Source: Bremia lactucae
Lineage: Eukaryota > Oomycota > Peronosporomycetes > Peronosporales > Peronosporaceae
Assembly (NCBI RefSeq): GCF_004359215.1
Contig: NC_090612.1
Location: 5,339,683-5,403,682 of the forward strand
Length of the DNA: 64,000 nucleotides
Direction of reading: 5' to 3'
Each line of letters opens with the position of its first letter. Position 1 is the stretch's first letter. Positions 1 to 10,415 of the stretch are shown piece by piece. The notes under the pieces were generated by a model. The model ran no database searches. It saw nothing but the letters and a program-made list of their open reading frames with translations, and was not told the origin of the DNA. Both the position numbers and the translations under genes were made by a program.

Positions 1-470
1 CATTGGCCTCTGAGATAAAAGAGAGCTACAGTCAGGACGACCATTGTCGCCTGCTGTTGGATCACTTCGGTCGACGAAAGGTTTCCCTTCCGTCGCACCT
101 GAAAGCTTAGCTATAGCGATGCCTGTTATAGCAACAGCTGTCACCTTGTGATCCCTTGAGAATCTATGTGCTTCATGACACAAATTTTAAGCTGATGATT
201 CTTCACGAGCTCCATGATGCGCCATCTAGTGGGCATCTGGGCCGTGAAGAGACATTCTTACGAGTGTCAGAGGAATTTGGTGGCCACATCCATATAGATG
301 GGTGGCTAACTACATTCGCTCTTGCGAACAGTGTCAGCGCATTAAGCCTGCACCGTCCAGCAGTGCTCCACTGAAGCCGCTACCGATTCCAGCCAACTGT
401 CGATGTCAGTAAGTCTGGACTTCATATTTGGCATGCCGCCCGATAATAAGGGTCGGACGGTGCTCGTCGT

Positions 471-800
471 TTTGCTTGTCCTGTGCGCTTGTTATTGCGT
501 CAAGGACTTTACGTGTGATGGCTAATCGCTCATCCACAAAGCGTTGTGCCTCGCGCACGCTTTTAGCATCAAACTCGCCTATAATACCGCCGAGAGGTCG
601 GCCACAAAACGTAGTTTTATTGACCACTGCTAAACCGGCAGGGTTACTAGGACATGTTTCTGTCTTTGAGATGATACCCTCATGGGTCATCGTCATATTG
701 ACGAAACAATGTCACTTTTTTGCACCGGGCATAGTGAGGGGCCCTCCCCACTTAGATTCGGGCTGCGCACAAACGAGACTGCGTCTAAGGATGGCGCGTC
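471..800. other. unidentified ~330 bp insertion inside the integrase relic
   Basis: The integrase sequence stops at CTCGTCGT (463-470) and resumes at TTTGTAGACAGACTGAGC (801). The uninterrupted copy near 50930-50965 (minus) runs straight through this point. The insert carries an open frame on the minus strand from 696 downward, about 75 codons, with the recognisable stretch TTFCGRPLGGIIGEF followed by a helix-like REAQRFVDERLAITRKVLD. TTTG occurs at both edges and could be a short target duplication. I do not recognise the encoded sequence. Confidence 0.55.
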
Positions 801-842
801 TTTGTAGACAGACTGAGCAAGATGGTGCATTTAGCACCATGT

Positions 843-1243
843 AAAACATCGTTCACAGTCAAGGAGGTAGCTCTCTTGTTCCTGGATCATGTTTACCGAC
901 TAAACGGGATGCCCGGGATAGTATCGGACCGGGATCCACGTTTACGTCTGGTTTTGGCGACATGTGTTCGAGCTGCTAAAACATCGTTCACAGTCAAGGA
1001 GGTAGCTCTCTTGTTCCTGGATCATGTTTACACTAACGGGATGCCCGGGATAGTATCGGACCGGGATCCACGTTTACGTCTGGTTTTGGCGACATGTGTT
1101 CGAGCTGCTAAAACATCGTTCACAGTCAAGGATGTAGCTCTCTTGTTCCTGGATCATGTTTACCGACTACACGGGATGCCCGGGATAGTATCGGACCGGA
1201 TCCACGTTTACGTCTGGTTTTGGCGACATGTGTTCGAGCTGCT
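843..1243 (+). repeat. three tandem copies of a 132-135 bp integrase segment
   Basis: Units start at 843, 978 and 1110, each with AAAACATCGTTCACAGTCAA, and end in GTTCGAGCTGCT. They are nearly identical; unit 2 lacks three bases and unit 3 has one substitution and one deletion near its middle. The intact relative at 50755-50900 (minus) has the segment once. Each unit codes for the core block from KTSFTVKE to the region after SDRDP. Confidence 0.9.
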
Positions 1244-1590
1244 AGGTAGCAAGCTCCACATGTTGACCGCAGATCATCCCCAGACCGATGGCCAAACAGA
1301 ATGTGCCAATCGGGTCGGGGCGGATGTCTTACGCACTATATCAACTCTCAAAGAGTGGAGCAAGCAATTGATCTTTGTGGAGTTCGCTATAAACAACAGT
1401 GTCTACGCCAGTACGGGTGAGACACCGTTTTACATTAATGGACTGCTCACGTTTATCGTCCGAGATTGTCGCTCTGTTGAGGCGATGACGACGACGCTGG
1501 AGGTGGAGGTGACGAAGGACGTTGTGACCGCCGGAAGCACGAAGCGGGAGTTGTGGGCATGCCGGCAACGAGTCGAGCGACGGCTGTAGC

Positions 1591-1994
1591 TTCGATCGCG
1601 TGGTAACTTGGCGTCCACCGCGTCGCACCAGTGCCCGATGTGACAGGGTTAGTGGTCTTCGTGCTGCCGGGTTGGCAGCCGTTGCCCGAGTCACTGCTTG
1701 TTAAGTCAGCGGTGGCTTGAAGCCCAGCGTATAGGGTCGGTGTGAAAAGGTCACACCGACCTGCGTAATGTTGTTGAATGAGCGCCAGCACGAGGGGTGG
1801 TCGTGCTGGTGTCAGGGCTCCATGAGAGCTGATGACACGGCGCTCTGTGTGGTTGGAGCGTCTACCCACTGCGGTGCTGCTTGGTTCTGTCACTGTAGCC
1901 AATGGGCTTCGAGGAAAGCGAAGATCGAGGAAAGCGAAGCGGCATTGCCGAGATACTTTGAGGTTTTAAAAGACACGAAGCTTTCAGCCGTGTA
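1591..1994. other. no recognised gene; tail of Gypsy relic
   Basis: GC-richer stretch between the integrase relic and LTR A. It contains a short direct repeat (CGAGGAAAGCGAAG twice near 1911-1940) and an inverted GGTCGGTGTGA/TCACACCGACC pair at about 1735-1762. No reading frame resembles a known protein. Confidence 0.4.
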
Positions 1995-2501
1995 TGTAAC
2001 GGGTTGTCCCGTTATATAAGTATTATTTTCTATAAGAGGAATCATTAAATATTATTTCCGATGTGAGGAAATAAATACAAAAGTACAAATTATGATCTTT
2101 ATTTATTTTGACTAAAATAGTTATAATATTACAAAATTTGGTAATAGATGATGCAACAATACATTAGCTTTTTTGATTGAGTAATTTTAGTCTAAATCAA
2201 CCCCGCCAATTGTTATAAGACACGAATGTGCGGTGTGCAAGGAGGCGTCATACTTAGTTGGTTATTAATATATTAAGTTCAGTAGTAGATAGAAGCGTTA
2301 CGTAGGGCACTAAATATATAAATACAGTTTTACTTTGCTTCTATTCTAAATCCTTACTCTAGACCTTTAAGCTAAAGACACTGCCCTGCGCTTCATAAGA
2401 AACCTTCCGCTGTACCTTTGTGTACGTGAAGTTTCGAGGCACCTCACCTACACTGTAATCAGTTTAAGGTAATCCGATCTAGTGAAAGGTGTCCCGTTAC
2501 A
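1995..2501 (+). repeat. LTR, family A (5' LTR, plus orientation)
   Basis: Starts TGTAACGGGTTGTCCCGTT and ends CCCGTTACA, 507 bp, AT-rich in the middle. The start itself folds as a small hairpin (AACGGG-TTGT-CCCGTT). It is followed by CC and a primer-binding site. Related copies are at 31607-32111 and 63354-63828 (plus) and at 18115-18423 and 48997-49241 (minus). Confidence 0.85.
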
Positions 2502-2503
2502 CC

Positions 2504-2511
2504 TGGTAGCA
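2504..2511 (+). other. primer-binding site TGGTAGCA
   Basis: TGGTAGCA two bases after the LTR end complements the 3' end (TGCTACCA) expected of an initiator tRNA-Met. The same octamer follows LTRs ending at 32111, 54903 and 63828, and on the minus strand beside 44305. Confidence 0.75.
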
Positions 2512-2553
2512 ATTCTTAGTCCGTTTAAACGACCTACGCACGTTCCATCCAAC

Positions 2554-3560
2554 ATGGACACATTGGATGAAGAAGGAGGGGGGTTTCTAGCCCCTCAAAA
2601 AAAAGCTTTAAGCCACACGTAAAGGGTTTACTCATTTAAGTGATCTTGAATGGAGAGCGATCGAACGAATGATTTTGGTCGTAGGCGGGCCAGCCGTTGG
2701 CGCCATGCTGTATTCTCCGAGAAAGATGTACAGCATGCGGCCATAGCCGAGTTCATTCGACGGGGCCCGAGAGAAGGTAGCCTTGCTTCACCAGCAAGGC
2801 TCTCAACACGCGGAGGTGTTGAGAGAACAGGGTGAGACAGATGCTGCTAATATGCCGACGCAGCCGCGTCGACGAATGCTTCAAGATCGAAATATTTAAG
2901 TCTAAGGCAGTCGAAATCGACTCCCTTTTAAGATGGTTCGTCGAATTAGACGACGCCATTGAAGCTCGCCGTATCAGTACTGAGTGAAATTTGGCATGTC
3001 GATCTTAGTTGGACGTGCCAAATCTTGGACTATAGAGCCCAAGCTTCACGAACCATTGGGTTTTGGGTCGTATGAGGTCCTTAACACCCGGCTAAGAATA
3101 ACATTTGATCCGCCACGTGCCAAATTTAGGGCTCGAGCCGAGCTCCGGGATCTGAAGCAGGGCAAACGTGACCTTCACGTTTATGTCCAGCACACACGAT
3201 ATCTGGTCAGTTATATTGTGAATCATCCAATTATGAACAAACCTGTTTATTAAAGCTGTTGCAGACGGTCCTGTTATTACCCACCTATTCCGGCTTGAAC
3301 TAGAGTCGCTAGACCAAGCGATCTATATAGCGGGACAGGAGGACTTCAGTCTTAAACAGGCTTTCGTTTACCTTGGAACTTATCGTTCTCCGATACGACA
3401 GGAAACAGAGGTCCTGAACCCATGGATTTCTAGTATGTAGAGAGCAAGAAGCCTCGCTCTTCAAGTTACAAACGATTACAAAAATGTAATCGTTGTCAAA
3501 AGACGGGCCCCTACGTCTATGAGTGTAGTGCCCCACGGCCAGTGCCTCAATACACTGAGC
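2554..3560 (+). pseudogene. Gypsy gag relic (family A element)
   Basis: Begins ATG GAC ACA TTG GAT GAA GAA GGA at 2554 as in the copy at 32153. The capsid-like part is readable at 2984-3253 (SYEVLNTRLRITFDPPRAKF, then LKQGKRDLH), and a CCHC knuckle (KCNRCQKTGPYVYEC, with Y for the usual H) at about 3486-3530. Several stops and frameshifts interrupt it. Its middle matches the inverted piece at 62350-62740. Confidence 0.8.
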
Positions 3561-3689
3561 AAAAAGTCAGACCTCTCGCTAGGAACAGGGGAGGATGCGG
3601 ATTCGACGCTGTTGTGAAATCGCAACGACGAGACGGATCGTCAAAAAATGGTCGGGGTCAGTCAGTGCGGAGCGCTGATCCAGCAACGT

Positions 3690-4060
3690 CATCGCAGGCC
3701 TTCTGACGAAAGTTGTTTCTTCACACAAACATTGGTGCGTAACTGCCCCCGGGGATGAGGTCAACCTCATCACCCTGAAAATAAAAGTGTCAAATGAATT
3801 GCCACTTGAGGCTTTAGTCGATTGTGGGGCGTCGAAATTTTTATTTGACGCCAATCTCTAGAAGATCGCAGACTCAAATTTATTGTGCGCGATATCCATT
3901 TAACGAGGATGACAGTGCGCCTAACAACAGGCGCATCTGTAACAGTAAGGAAACGTGCACCTGGTGTCTAATACACGTTAAAAGGTAAGCGGTACGATAA
4001 TGGTTTCATCGTACTAAATTTAAATGACAAATTTGATGTCATTTTTGGATTAGTGCGATG
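3690..4060 (+). pseudogene. Gypsy aspartic protease relic
   Basis: The block LEALVDCGASKFLF near 3805-3848 is the retropepsin active site, here Asp-Cys-Gly rather than the usual Asp-Ser/Thr-Gly. It is followed about 150 bases later by LNLNDKFDVIFGLV, the distal hydrophobic-glycine strand of the protease. Frames are broken. Confidence 0.7.
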
Positions 4061-4599
4061 ACCTCACTTGTAAGTAGGTCGTTTGCATGACTGCACAAGA
4101 CCTCAGTGCGAATACCAAACATATTGGAGAGTTGGATCCCGACGGCTGTGCACAAGCACATGCAGCGTCGAAGTTCGACCACGCGAAAAAGTTGAGTGGT
4201 TCGATACAAGGATGCGTGCTTGGAAGCAACATCCAAGAAAATATGCAGTGCCCGTCTATAATAGACAGTGCGAAAGTCCTAGATCGACTAAAGAGTCGAT
4301 CGTAGAGGATCTCGCTGTGGTAGCGCAACCACAGCTTGAGGCAGTTGGGGGGGGGTACTCCCCAAATAAAGCTTGAGAGAATAAGTCCCCAAGAATCTGT
4401 GGGAATAAGTCCCCGGTAACTTGTGGTCAAATGTTTCCAGGTACCTTTGGAAATAAGTTCCAAATAGGAAACTGAGACAGTAAATGTTTTAGTAAACAAT
4501 GAATTAAAATTAGGCGCTTATACACTTGATCTAATAGCGTCTCCAAGTTGAATTCGGAAATTACTCAATTGCCAACACTTGAATCGAGACGGTTCTTGC

Positions 4600-6240
4600 G
4601 TGATTGCGTAGGGGCAAGCTTAAGCAGATCTGCCTACTTGTCACATATGACAACTACGTGGCCGATATTCGGTCGACAATAGTATTTCCTGAGAACGAAA
4701 GGGTTTCCAGCAGCTCATCGATTGACAAAAGTGTCCTCGATGAAAAGACTCGAATGGAACGTTGTACGTCCCAATCCTGGGAGTCTTTGAAGACGAATCC
4801 TTTATATATTGATCGAATTTAGAGATGTGTTCCCTGAATCCGTACCGTGCGAGTTGCCTAACAATGAAAGGCACTCAAAATAAAATCGACCTGATTTCAG
4901 CTTCGAAACACTGTATCATGGAGCAGTGGCCATTGCCTCGTGAACAAGTATTAGAGATCGAAAATTCTTTGACGATCGCTTAGCAGCGGGCCACGTGAGA
5001 AAATCAAATTTCCCACATAGCTCTCCGACCCTCTGTGGGCGTAAAGCAACAGGAGGATGGCGGATTGTGCATGCATTAAATAAACTGAACGCTGTAACGG
5101 TTCCGGCTGAAACGCCGATACCTCGAATCGACGTAATCATTGAAGGTATGTCAAAGAGTATTATATTTATGTCAACGGCTCTGATGGATGGATTCTACTA
5201 GATCCTTATGCGTGAACAAGATATCCCGTTTTCAGCAGTAAGACCCCAAGCGGCTTGCTATGGGAGTGGCTTTGTTATGCCACAGGGGTTCAGTAATGCC
5301 CCTGTAACATTTAACAGATGTGTAAACAATCTGTTGAGATCGGTGCGGGATTTCGCACCGAGATATTTTGATGATGTCGTCGATCATAGCAGAGCCATGA
5401 ACGGAAAGTCGGACTTTGAAGTACATCGTGCCTGCATCCAAAAGGTTCTTACGCTTATGCGTAATCACAAGTTGTATGCAAATCTCAAGAAGTGTATATT
5501 CGCTACAAGCGAAATACCACTTCTTGGGTGCATCGTGGGTAAACACGGTGTGCGCCCGGATCTAGAAAAGACCAAGGCGATCACCGATTGGCCTGTGCCA
5601 ATCGATGTGAAAGGACTGTTATAGTTCCTCGGCTTAAAGGCGTACCTGCAGATGTACTCACGCAATTATGCCGAAACGACAATACATTTTTCTTCTTTGT
5701 TAAAGAAAAATGTAAAGTGGTCATGGAGCGGTGATTGTCAGCGTTCCTGTGAGAGTATCAAGCAAAGCTTGATGCTATCCCCAATCCTGGCGATTGCTGA
5801 CCAAGACCGACCTTTTTATGTGGTCTGTGACGCCAGCGATATTGCAACCGGCTGTGCTATAATGCAACATGACACAGACAGCGCAAAGCACGTCGTCTGC
5901 TATCAGTGGCGTCAGCTGGAATCAGCTGAGCGTGATTATCTGGTCCATGACAAAATACTCCTTTCCATGAATATGCACTGGCCAAGGTTAGAGTCTATTT
6001 CTTGGGAGATGTACGTTTATTGTATAGACGGACCATGCATCTTTACGCACGGCGTAAGCAGTCCACACCTCTCGCAAATAATGGCGATGGTTGTTTTTCT
6101 TCGCGAAGTATAACTTCTCCGTGGAGCATAAACCGGAACGACTTAACGTCGACTCTGATGCCCTTTCGCGTCGGCCCGATTTCACTCCGGCTGCGCAAAT
6201 CAATAGTGGGCATAATGCCATTGTTGCAACAATAAGTGTT
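4600..6240 (+). pseudogene. Gypsy reverse transcriptase and RNase H relic
   Basis: The N-terminal RT block (GGWRIVHALNKLNAVTVPAETPIPR) lies at 5055-5130, the palm (VMPQGFSNAPVTFNRC) at 5275-5322, and the catalytic YFDD at 5364-5375. The connection domain (LLGCIVGKHGVRPDLEKTKAI) is at 5521-5583. RNase H begins with VVCDASDIATGCA at about 5820-5860 and ends in DALSRRPDF at about 6155-6182. Single-base changes shift the frame between blocks, and stop codons separate them. Confidence 0.85.
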
Positions 6241-6249
6241 CTGTCGTCA

Positions 6250-7024
6250 CATTACTCGACGATGTTAAAAGAGCTTATCAAAAAGATAAGGCTCTTAGAA
6301 GTGTGATGGATTACTTTAAAATTCCTTCCCAGCAATACTTAAAAGGATTGTCGAGATTGTATAGATCCTCCGCAAATCACGCAACGGGTTACTATGTTAC
6401 ACAGCCATTGCTGGCGACACACTTCGTGTCGTCATCCCCACATATAATCTGCGTTAGCGCATCATGTATGAGTGCCACGATGCACCAATAAGTGTCATCG
6501 CAGACGTCAGTTAGGTCTTTTCAGTATGATTTCGTCCACAAGTTCATACGTGCTTGCGAAGTATGTCAACGGGTGAATGCCATTGCTTCATGGCGTGCTC
6601 CGTACAGCCTCTGCCTGTCCCGGCAGAGTGTTGGCAGTCTCTATCCATGGACTTCGTCTTCGGATTTCCCAACCACAAACATAAGAGCAATGGTTTTCTT
6701 GTTTTTGTCGATCGTTTCAGCAAAATGGTACATCTTGCTGCAGTCTCGGAGTCGAGCATTTCCAAAGGCTGTGCTCGTATCTTTGTTGACACGGTATTTC
6801 AACCCCATGGGTTACCCCGCAAACTGGTCTCAGATCGAGACCCTAGATTCACGGCGGAAGTTTGGCAATCTATGTTCAAATCACTTGGAACACAGTTGAA
6901 AATATCAGCTTCTGATCATCCTGAAACAGATGGTCAGACGAAGCGTGCAAACGTATTTTTGGAGAGATACTTCGTGGATACGTCCACTTTCTTAAGAGTT
7001 GATGCGAGGTGTTGCCGATGGTAG
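6250..7024 (+). pseudogene. Gypsy integrase core relic
   Basis: CEVCQRVNA of the zinc finger lies near 6556-6582. The core has SMDFVFGFP (first Asp) at about 6647-6673 and VSDRDPRFTAEVW (second Asp) at about 6830-6868. The position of the catalytic Glu reads GQTKRAN instead of the family's GQTERAN at about 6932-6952, so the third acidic residue is lost even where the frame is open. Confidence 0.85.
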
Positions 7025-7373
7025 AGTTTGCCATCAACAACTCAGTGCATTCGTCTACAAAACATACACCATTTTCGGGAGTGGAATCCGCCACCAACGT
7101 ATACTTACCATGTTTGAGAGTGACTCATGTTCAAGGGAGGGGGAGGGACTCGCTCCAGCAAAGAACCTTCTAGCTCTTGACCATCACGCATTAGCATAAG
7201 GTCGATGCGAAGGATACCAATGCTAATTTAATTAACATTTAAGCGGACAAACTCAGTAACAACGATAATGCTATTACTGACGTTGATAACGATGCTGAAA
7301 GACTCAGCATCAAAAACAGTATTATTAATGAGAACGATAATACTCTCAATAGTGAAGAGATTGATATCTCGCA

Positions 7374-7660
7374 GTGCGAGTCGGTCGCACTGTAAATAAA
7401 AATAAAACCGAGTCAGCAGGTAATTTCCGGTTGGCTAGAGAAGCAGTGGTTCGTTTGGTACAGGATTCTATCGCTGATGCGGTCGACCGACGGAAACGAA
7501 ACCCTGACAAAAATGGAAGAGCAAACAAGCTTTCATTTAATGATAATGACCTAGTCCTACTGTCTACGGTAAACCTACCAAAACATGCAGTGACGAATTT
7601 GGGTAGTAATAAATTACTGCTCAGGCATATCGGCCGAGCTGCCTCGTAGGATGCGTACGC
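7374..7660 (+). pseudogene. Integrase C-terminal GPY/F-type domain relic
   Basis: VVRLVQDSIADAVDRRKRNPD, then DLVLLSTVNLPKHA and a broken HIGR block correspond to the C-terminal DNA-binding part of Gypsy integrases. A second partial copy lies at 8921-9560, where the continuation YIGPFRVLH and RRMRTHPT is visible. The end contains a 24-base palindrome at 7645-7668. Confidence 0.75.
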
Positions 7661-7725
7661 ATCCTACGATTTCTGTTGGGGGTCTCCGCCCGCACCTTTA
7701 GTACGAGGCTTCTTTCGATTCCGGA

Positions 7726-8175
7726 TTACACCGGAACGGTCATTTGCATCCGCCAAAGCCTGATGGTTTCGAGCCAAAGATTTATTGTCTCGAAACGGAG
7801 TCTGATTCTCTTGACCAGACGATCCACCCTTTTCTCCAAGGAAGAGATCTTCTGACGAGCTGTAACCAGCTCGTTTTGAAGGGACTGATGTGTCCTTTCG
7901 TTCGCCAGTTGTTCAGTCGCAATCTGCGCACAATTTCGCAACTCGTCACGAGATACATTATCAACCGTAACCGCCAACTCGCGACGACGGGATCGCTTGC
8001 GATCAATGTCCTCCCTCAAATAATAAAGGGTGTGATCCAAATCACGATGTTGATTTGGGTTCGTCAAACGAGGCGAACTCGATTTTTCCTCCCTCTTTAC
8101 ATCCATTGACGGATTCGAGTGGTGAGAAGCGTTTTCTTGTTCAAAGCTTCTCGAACCACCGTGAGGTTAAGGGGA
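7726..8175 (-). CDS. antisense ORF of Gypsy element, coiled-coil C-terminal part (partial)
   Basis: Runs opposite to the integrase just upstream. The frame is open for about 150 codons, with SRSFEQEN...SNPSMD, then SPRLTNPNQHRDLDHTLYYL, a basic RKRSRRR patch, and heptad-like LQNELVTARQKISSLEKRV. The first half matches the plus-strand frame at 50392-50660 (SRSFQQEKAF...SNPSMD, SSRLTSPNQHRDLNHTLYYL) and more weakly 58640-58950. All three lie on the strand opposite to their element's pol. Function unknown; the coiled coil suggests a structural or regulatory protein. It could be a fortuitous frame, but similarity between diverged copies argues against that. Confidence 0.5.
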
Positions 8176-8920
8176 TTTAGCTCTAGAGCTTTTTAGCTGT
8201 CATTATGGAATTTTCATGTTGACAGATTTCACGGGTTCGGGTTTCTCTCTACAAAAAAATGTCACACTATATGATCGAGAAAATTGGAAAAGGCGTTCTT
8301 TGCGTTGTAGAATCTGCAAAAGCGGCCTCGCTTTTTTGTTGCATCCGTTGGTTCGCTCACAGTTTGAGAGCTATAATACTAACGTTATCATCGGAACCAA
8401 CTTTTCCACACTAAACAGTGTTGCCGGTTCCACTTGAATATTATACTTTCAAAAGAATTCCAATTATAGTATCTCGTCTGCGCGAGTGACACATTAGGCA
8501 AAGGATATTTGCCCACGTTAACTTAAGTTGACATCTTAAGCGCTCGTCGCGCTTCTGTATATTATTCAAGCGTCTCTTGGTCTGGCTATTGACAACTATG
8601 TTATCAAGTTTATATGTACGTTCTTATTCGTTGAATCGACGACAAGCAAATTTTTCGTGGGATATTCTCGCAGCTCTTATGGAAATATATGGCATGCCAC
8701 TCGGCGTTCCTACGGATTGTTCCTCATTTTCTGTCGGATGGCCGCGTTAGGTTGATTGAGCACAATTCATCAGTATTTGAACAAATCTTAAGGATGTATT
8801 ATACTCAATTTTAAGGTGCAGGAGGATGTTGGATTCTCTCACCATCGAACTATCCCGCAAGAGATACAAGAGATTTCATGCCCACCACAAAGTATTGTGC
8901 AATAAGATATTGGCCTATAA
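8176..8920. other. no recognised gene; probable remains of element 3' end
   Basis: AT-rich. The antisense frame cannot be followed beyond about 8175 on the minus strand and no 3' LTR with a TGTAACGGG start is visible, so the family A element is truncated here. Confidence 0.4.
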
Positions 8921-9560
8921 GTGAGGCAGTGCGATGTCATCCATCATAAGGTCATGCATAAGGCTTCTTTGGAAAAGCAATCGAAATATTTTCACTCGAC
9001 ACCTACAATTTGCAATCAGAGTCGAACAAATATCAGCAATAGCGATAATGCTATTACTGACTTTGATAACGATGCTGAAAGACTCAGCATCGAAAACAAT
9101 AATATAAGTGAGAACAATGATGCTATCACTAGTGAGAAGAACGACATCGCCGTAGTGCGCACCGGTCGCACTGAAGACAAAAACAAAACCGAGTCAGAAG
9201 GAGAATTTCTGCTGGCTAGAGAGGGAGTGGTCCGTTCGTACAGGAATCCATCGCTGATGCGGCGGACGACAGAAACGGAACTCTGACGAAATTGGAAGAG
9301 CAAACGTTCTTTCATTTAATCTTAACGATCTAGTCCTACTGTCTACGGTAAGCCTTACGAATTTGGGTAATAGTAAATTACTGTCCAGGTATATCGGCCC
9401 GTTTCGTGTTCTACATTGCCAAGGCAATGCGTTTACGATCGAGCTGTCTCGTAGGATGCGTACGCATCCTACGAGAACTGGGTTGAGCGCTTTTCTGTCC
9501 CGAAGCTGGTAGGATGCGACCGGCGGACGCACGCAAATTCTCTTTTTAGAGCCCACGCTT
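8921..9560 (+). pseudogene. second partial copy of Gypsy integrase C-terminus
   Basis: Resembles 7258-7680: the repeated DNDAERLSI block, a TGRTEDKNKTESEGEFLLAR block, then YIGPFRVLHCQGNAFTIEL and RRMRTHPT near 9378-9475. Because it follows the first copy on the same strand, it is either a segmental duplication or the remnant of a second nested element. Frameshifts are present near 9230 and 9340. Confidence 0.7.
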
Positions 9561-10415
9561 TTACGAGCCTAATTGGGCCCTTTTTGCTTATACGACGCAA
9601 CCACAATGAACAATTTCGTTTCATATAGCCATTACATAGTCAAATTCACAGAATTACATGCTACCGGATTTCAATTTGTTTGGTGCCGCGTCTCGACCTT
9701 TATAAGCTACTGAATGCTGATTTCAACTAGCACCATTGTAATAAATTTCTCGTTCCTTGCATAGCGGACACGGCCACCATGCAAGGTACGAGAACTTTAT
9801 TGCGTAATTCCATTGCATTACTTCATTTATGAAGGCTAAAAATGGATCAAGGCTAACAACCGAGCGTTTCTGTCAATGCAAAACGGGGAGGACTAAAGTA
9901 GACTCTTTACCACACGGACTGGGTTCAAGCCGGGTGAGCTTCCGCTCCAAGCAACATCATATAGGCAATATTCATGAGACTGGAAGACTACTTGGGACGC
10001 GAGTCGGGTCACTCGTAAGAGACATATTTGCCAGATAATCATTAAGTGCCGGCTGTGAGCGTAGGTGGTCTTGTACGTTCACTGAATTCTCATGCTTGCA
10101 TAGAATTTCATATGCTGTAAATTTCCTTCTATGATGCTGTCGCGTATTCAGCCTAGTTGTTCTACCGGACTTCGAATTTGGAGATCATCTAGGGTCTCTT
10201 TATAAAGTGGACAACCGACATGACCATTTCCACTACGCGGAACCAGATGAGGTCATGTTTTCTGTTCGCACACCTTTTGATTTTGTTTTTGTTGTTTGCA
10301 AAGTAAAAGCGGGAGCACCTTTCAAAATACTACTTGATGTGGTGCACATTAACAATTAGTGTTTGCCCCGCCCAGCCAAAGATTTCTCTGTTCCTCAGGT
10401 CCTACTCAGCAGAAC
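9561..10415. other. intergenic; upstream region of CCT4
   Basis: No gene recognised. An inverted pair (CTTGCATAG / CCATGCAAGG) lies near 9755-9786. The last 100 bases are the CCT4 5' region; no clear oomycete initiator element is visible in it. Confidence 0.4.

Larger units (their letters stand above)
150..1590 (+). pseudogene. Ty3/Gypsy integrase relic with insertion and internal triplication
   Basis: Decayed integrase of a Gypsy LTR element. The zinc-binding N-terminus (HDTNFKLMILHELHDAPSSGH) lies at about 160-230, a catalytic-core start (DFIFGMPPD in an altered frame) at about 418-450, VHLAP at 824-840, and the late core (ADHPQTDGQTECAN) at about 1267-1310 with the FAINNSVYAS block after it. 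The same subfamily is present on the minus strand at 50843-51552, which gives the undamaged order. About 330 bases (471-800) interrupt the core, and a 132-135 bp segment is present three times (843-1243). Upstream RNase H and reverse transcriptase lie outside the window. Not functional. Confidence 0.85.

Noticed and set aside
843..1243. CRISPR-like array
   Set aside because: Three long units without spacers, coding for integrase; a tandem duplication in a eukaryotic genome.
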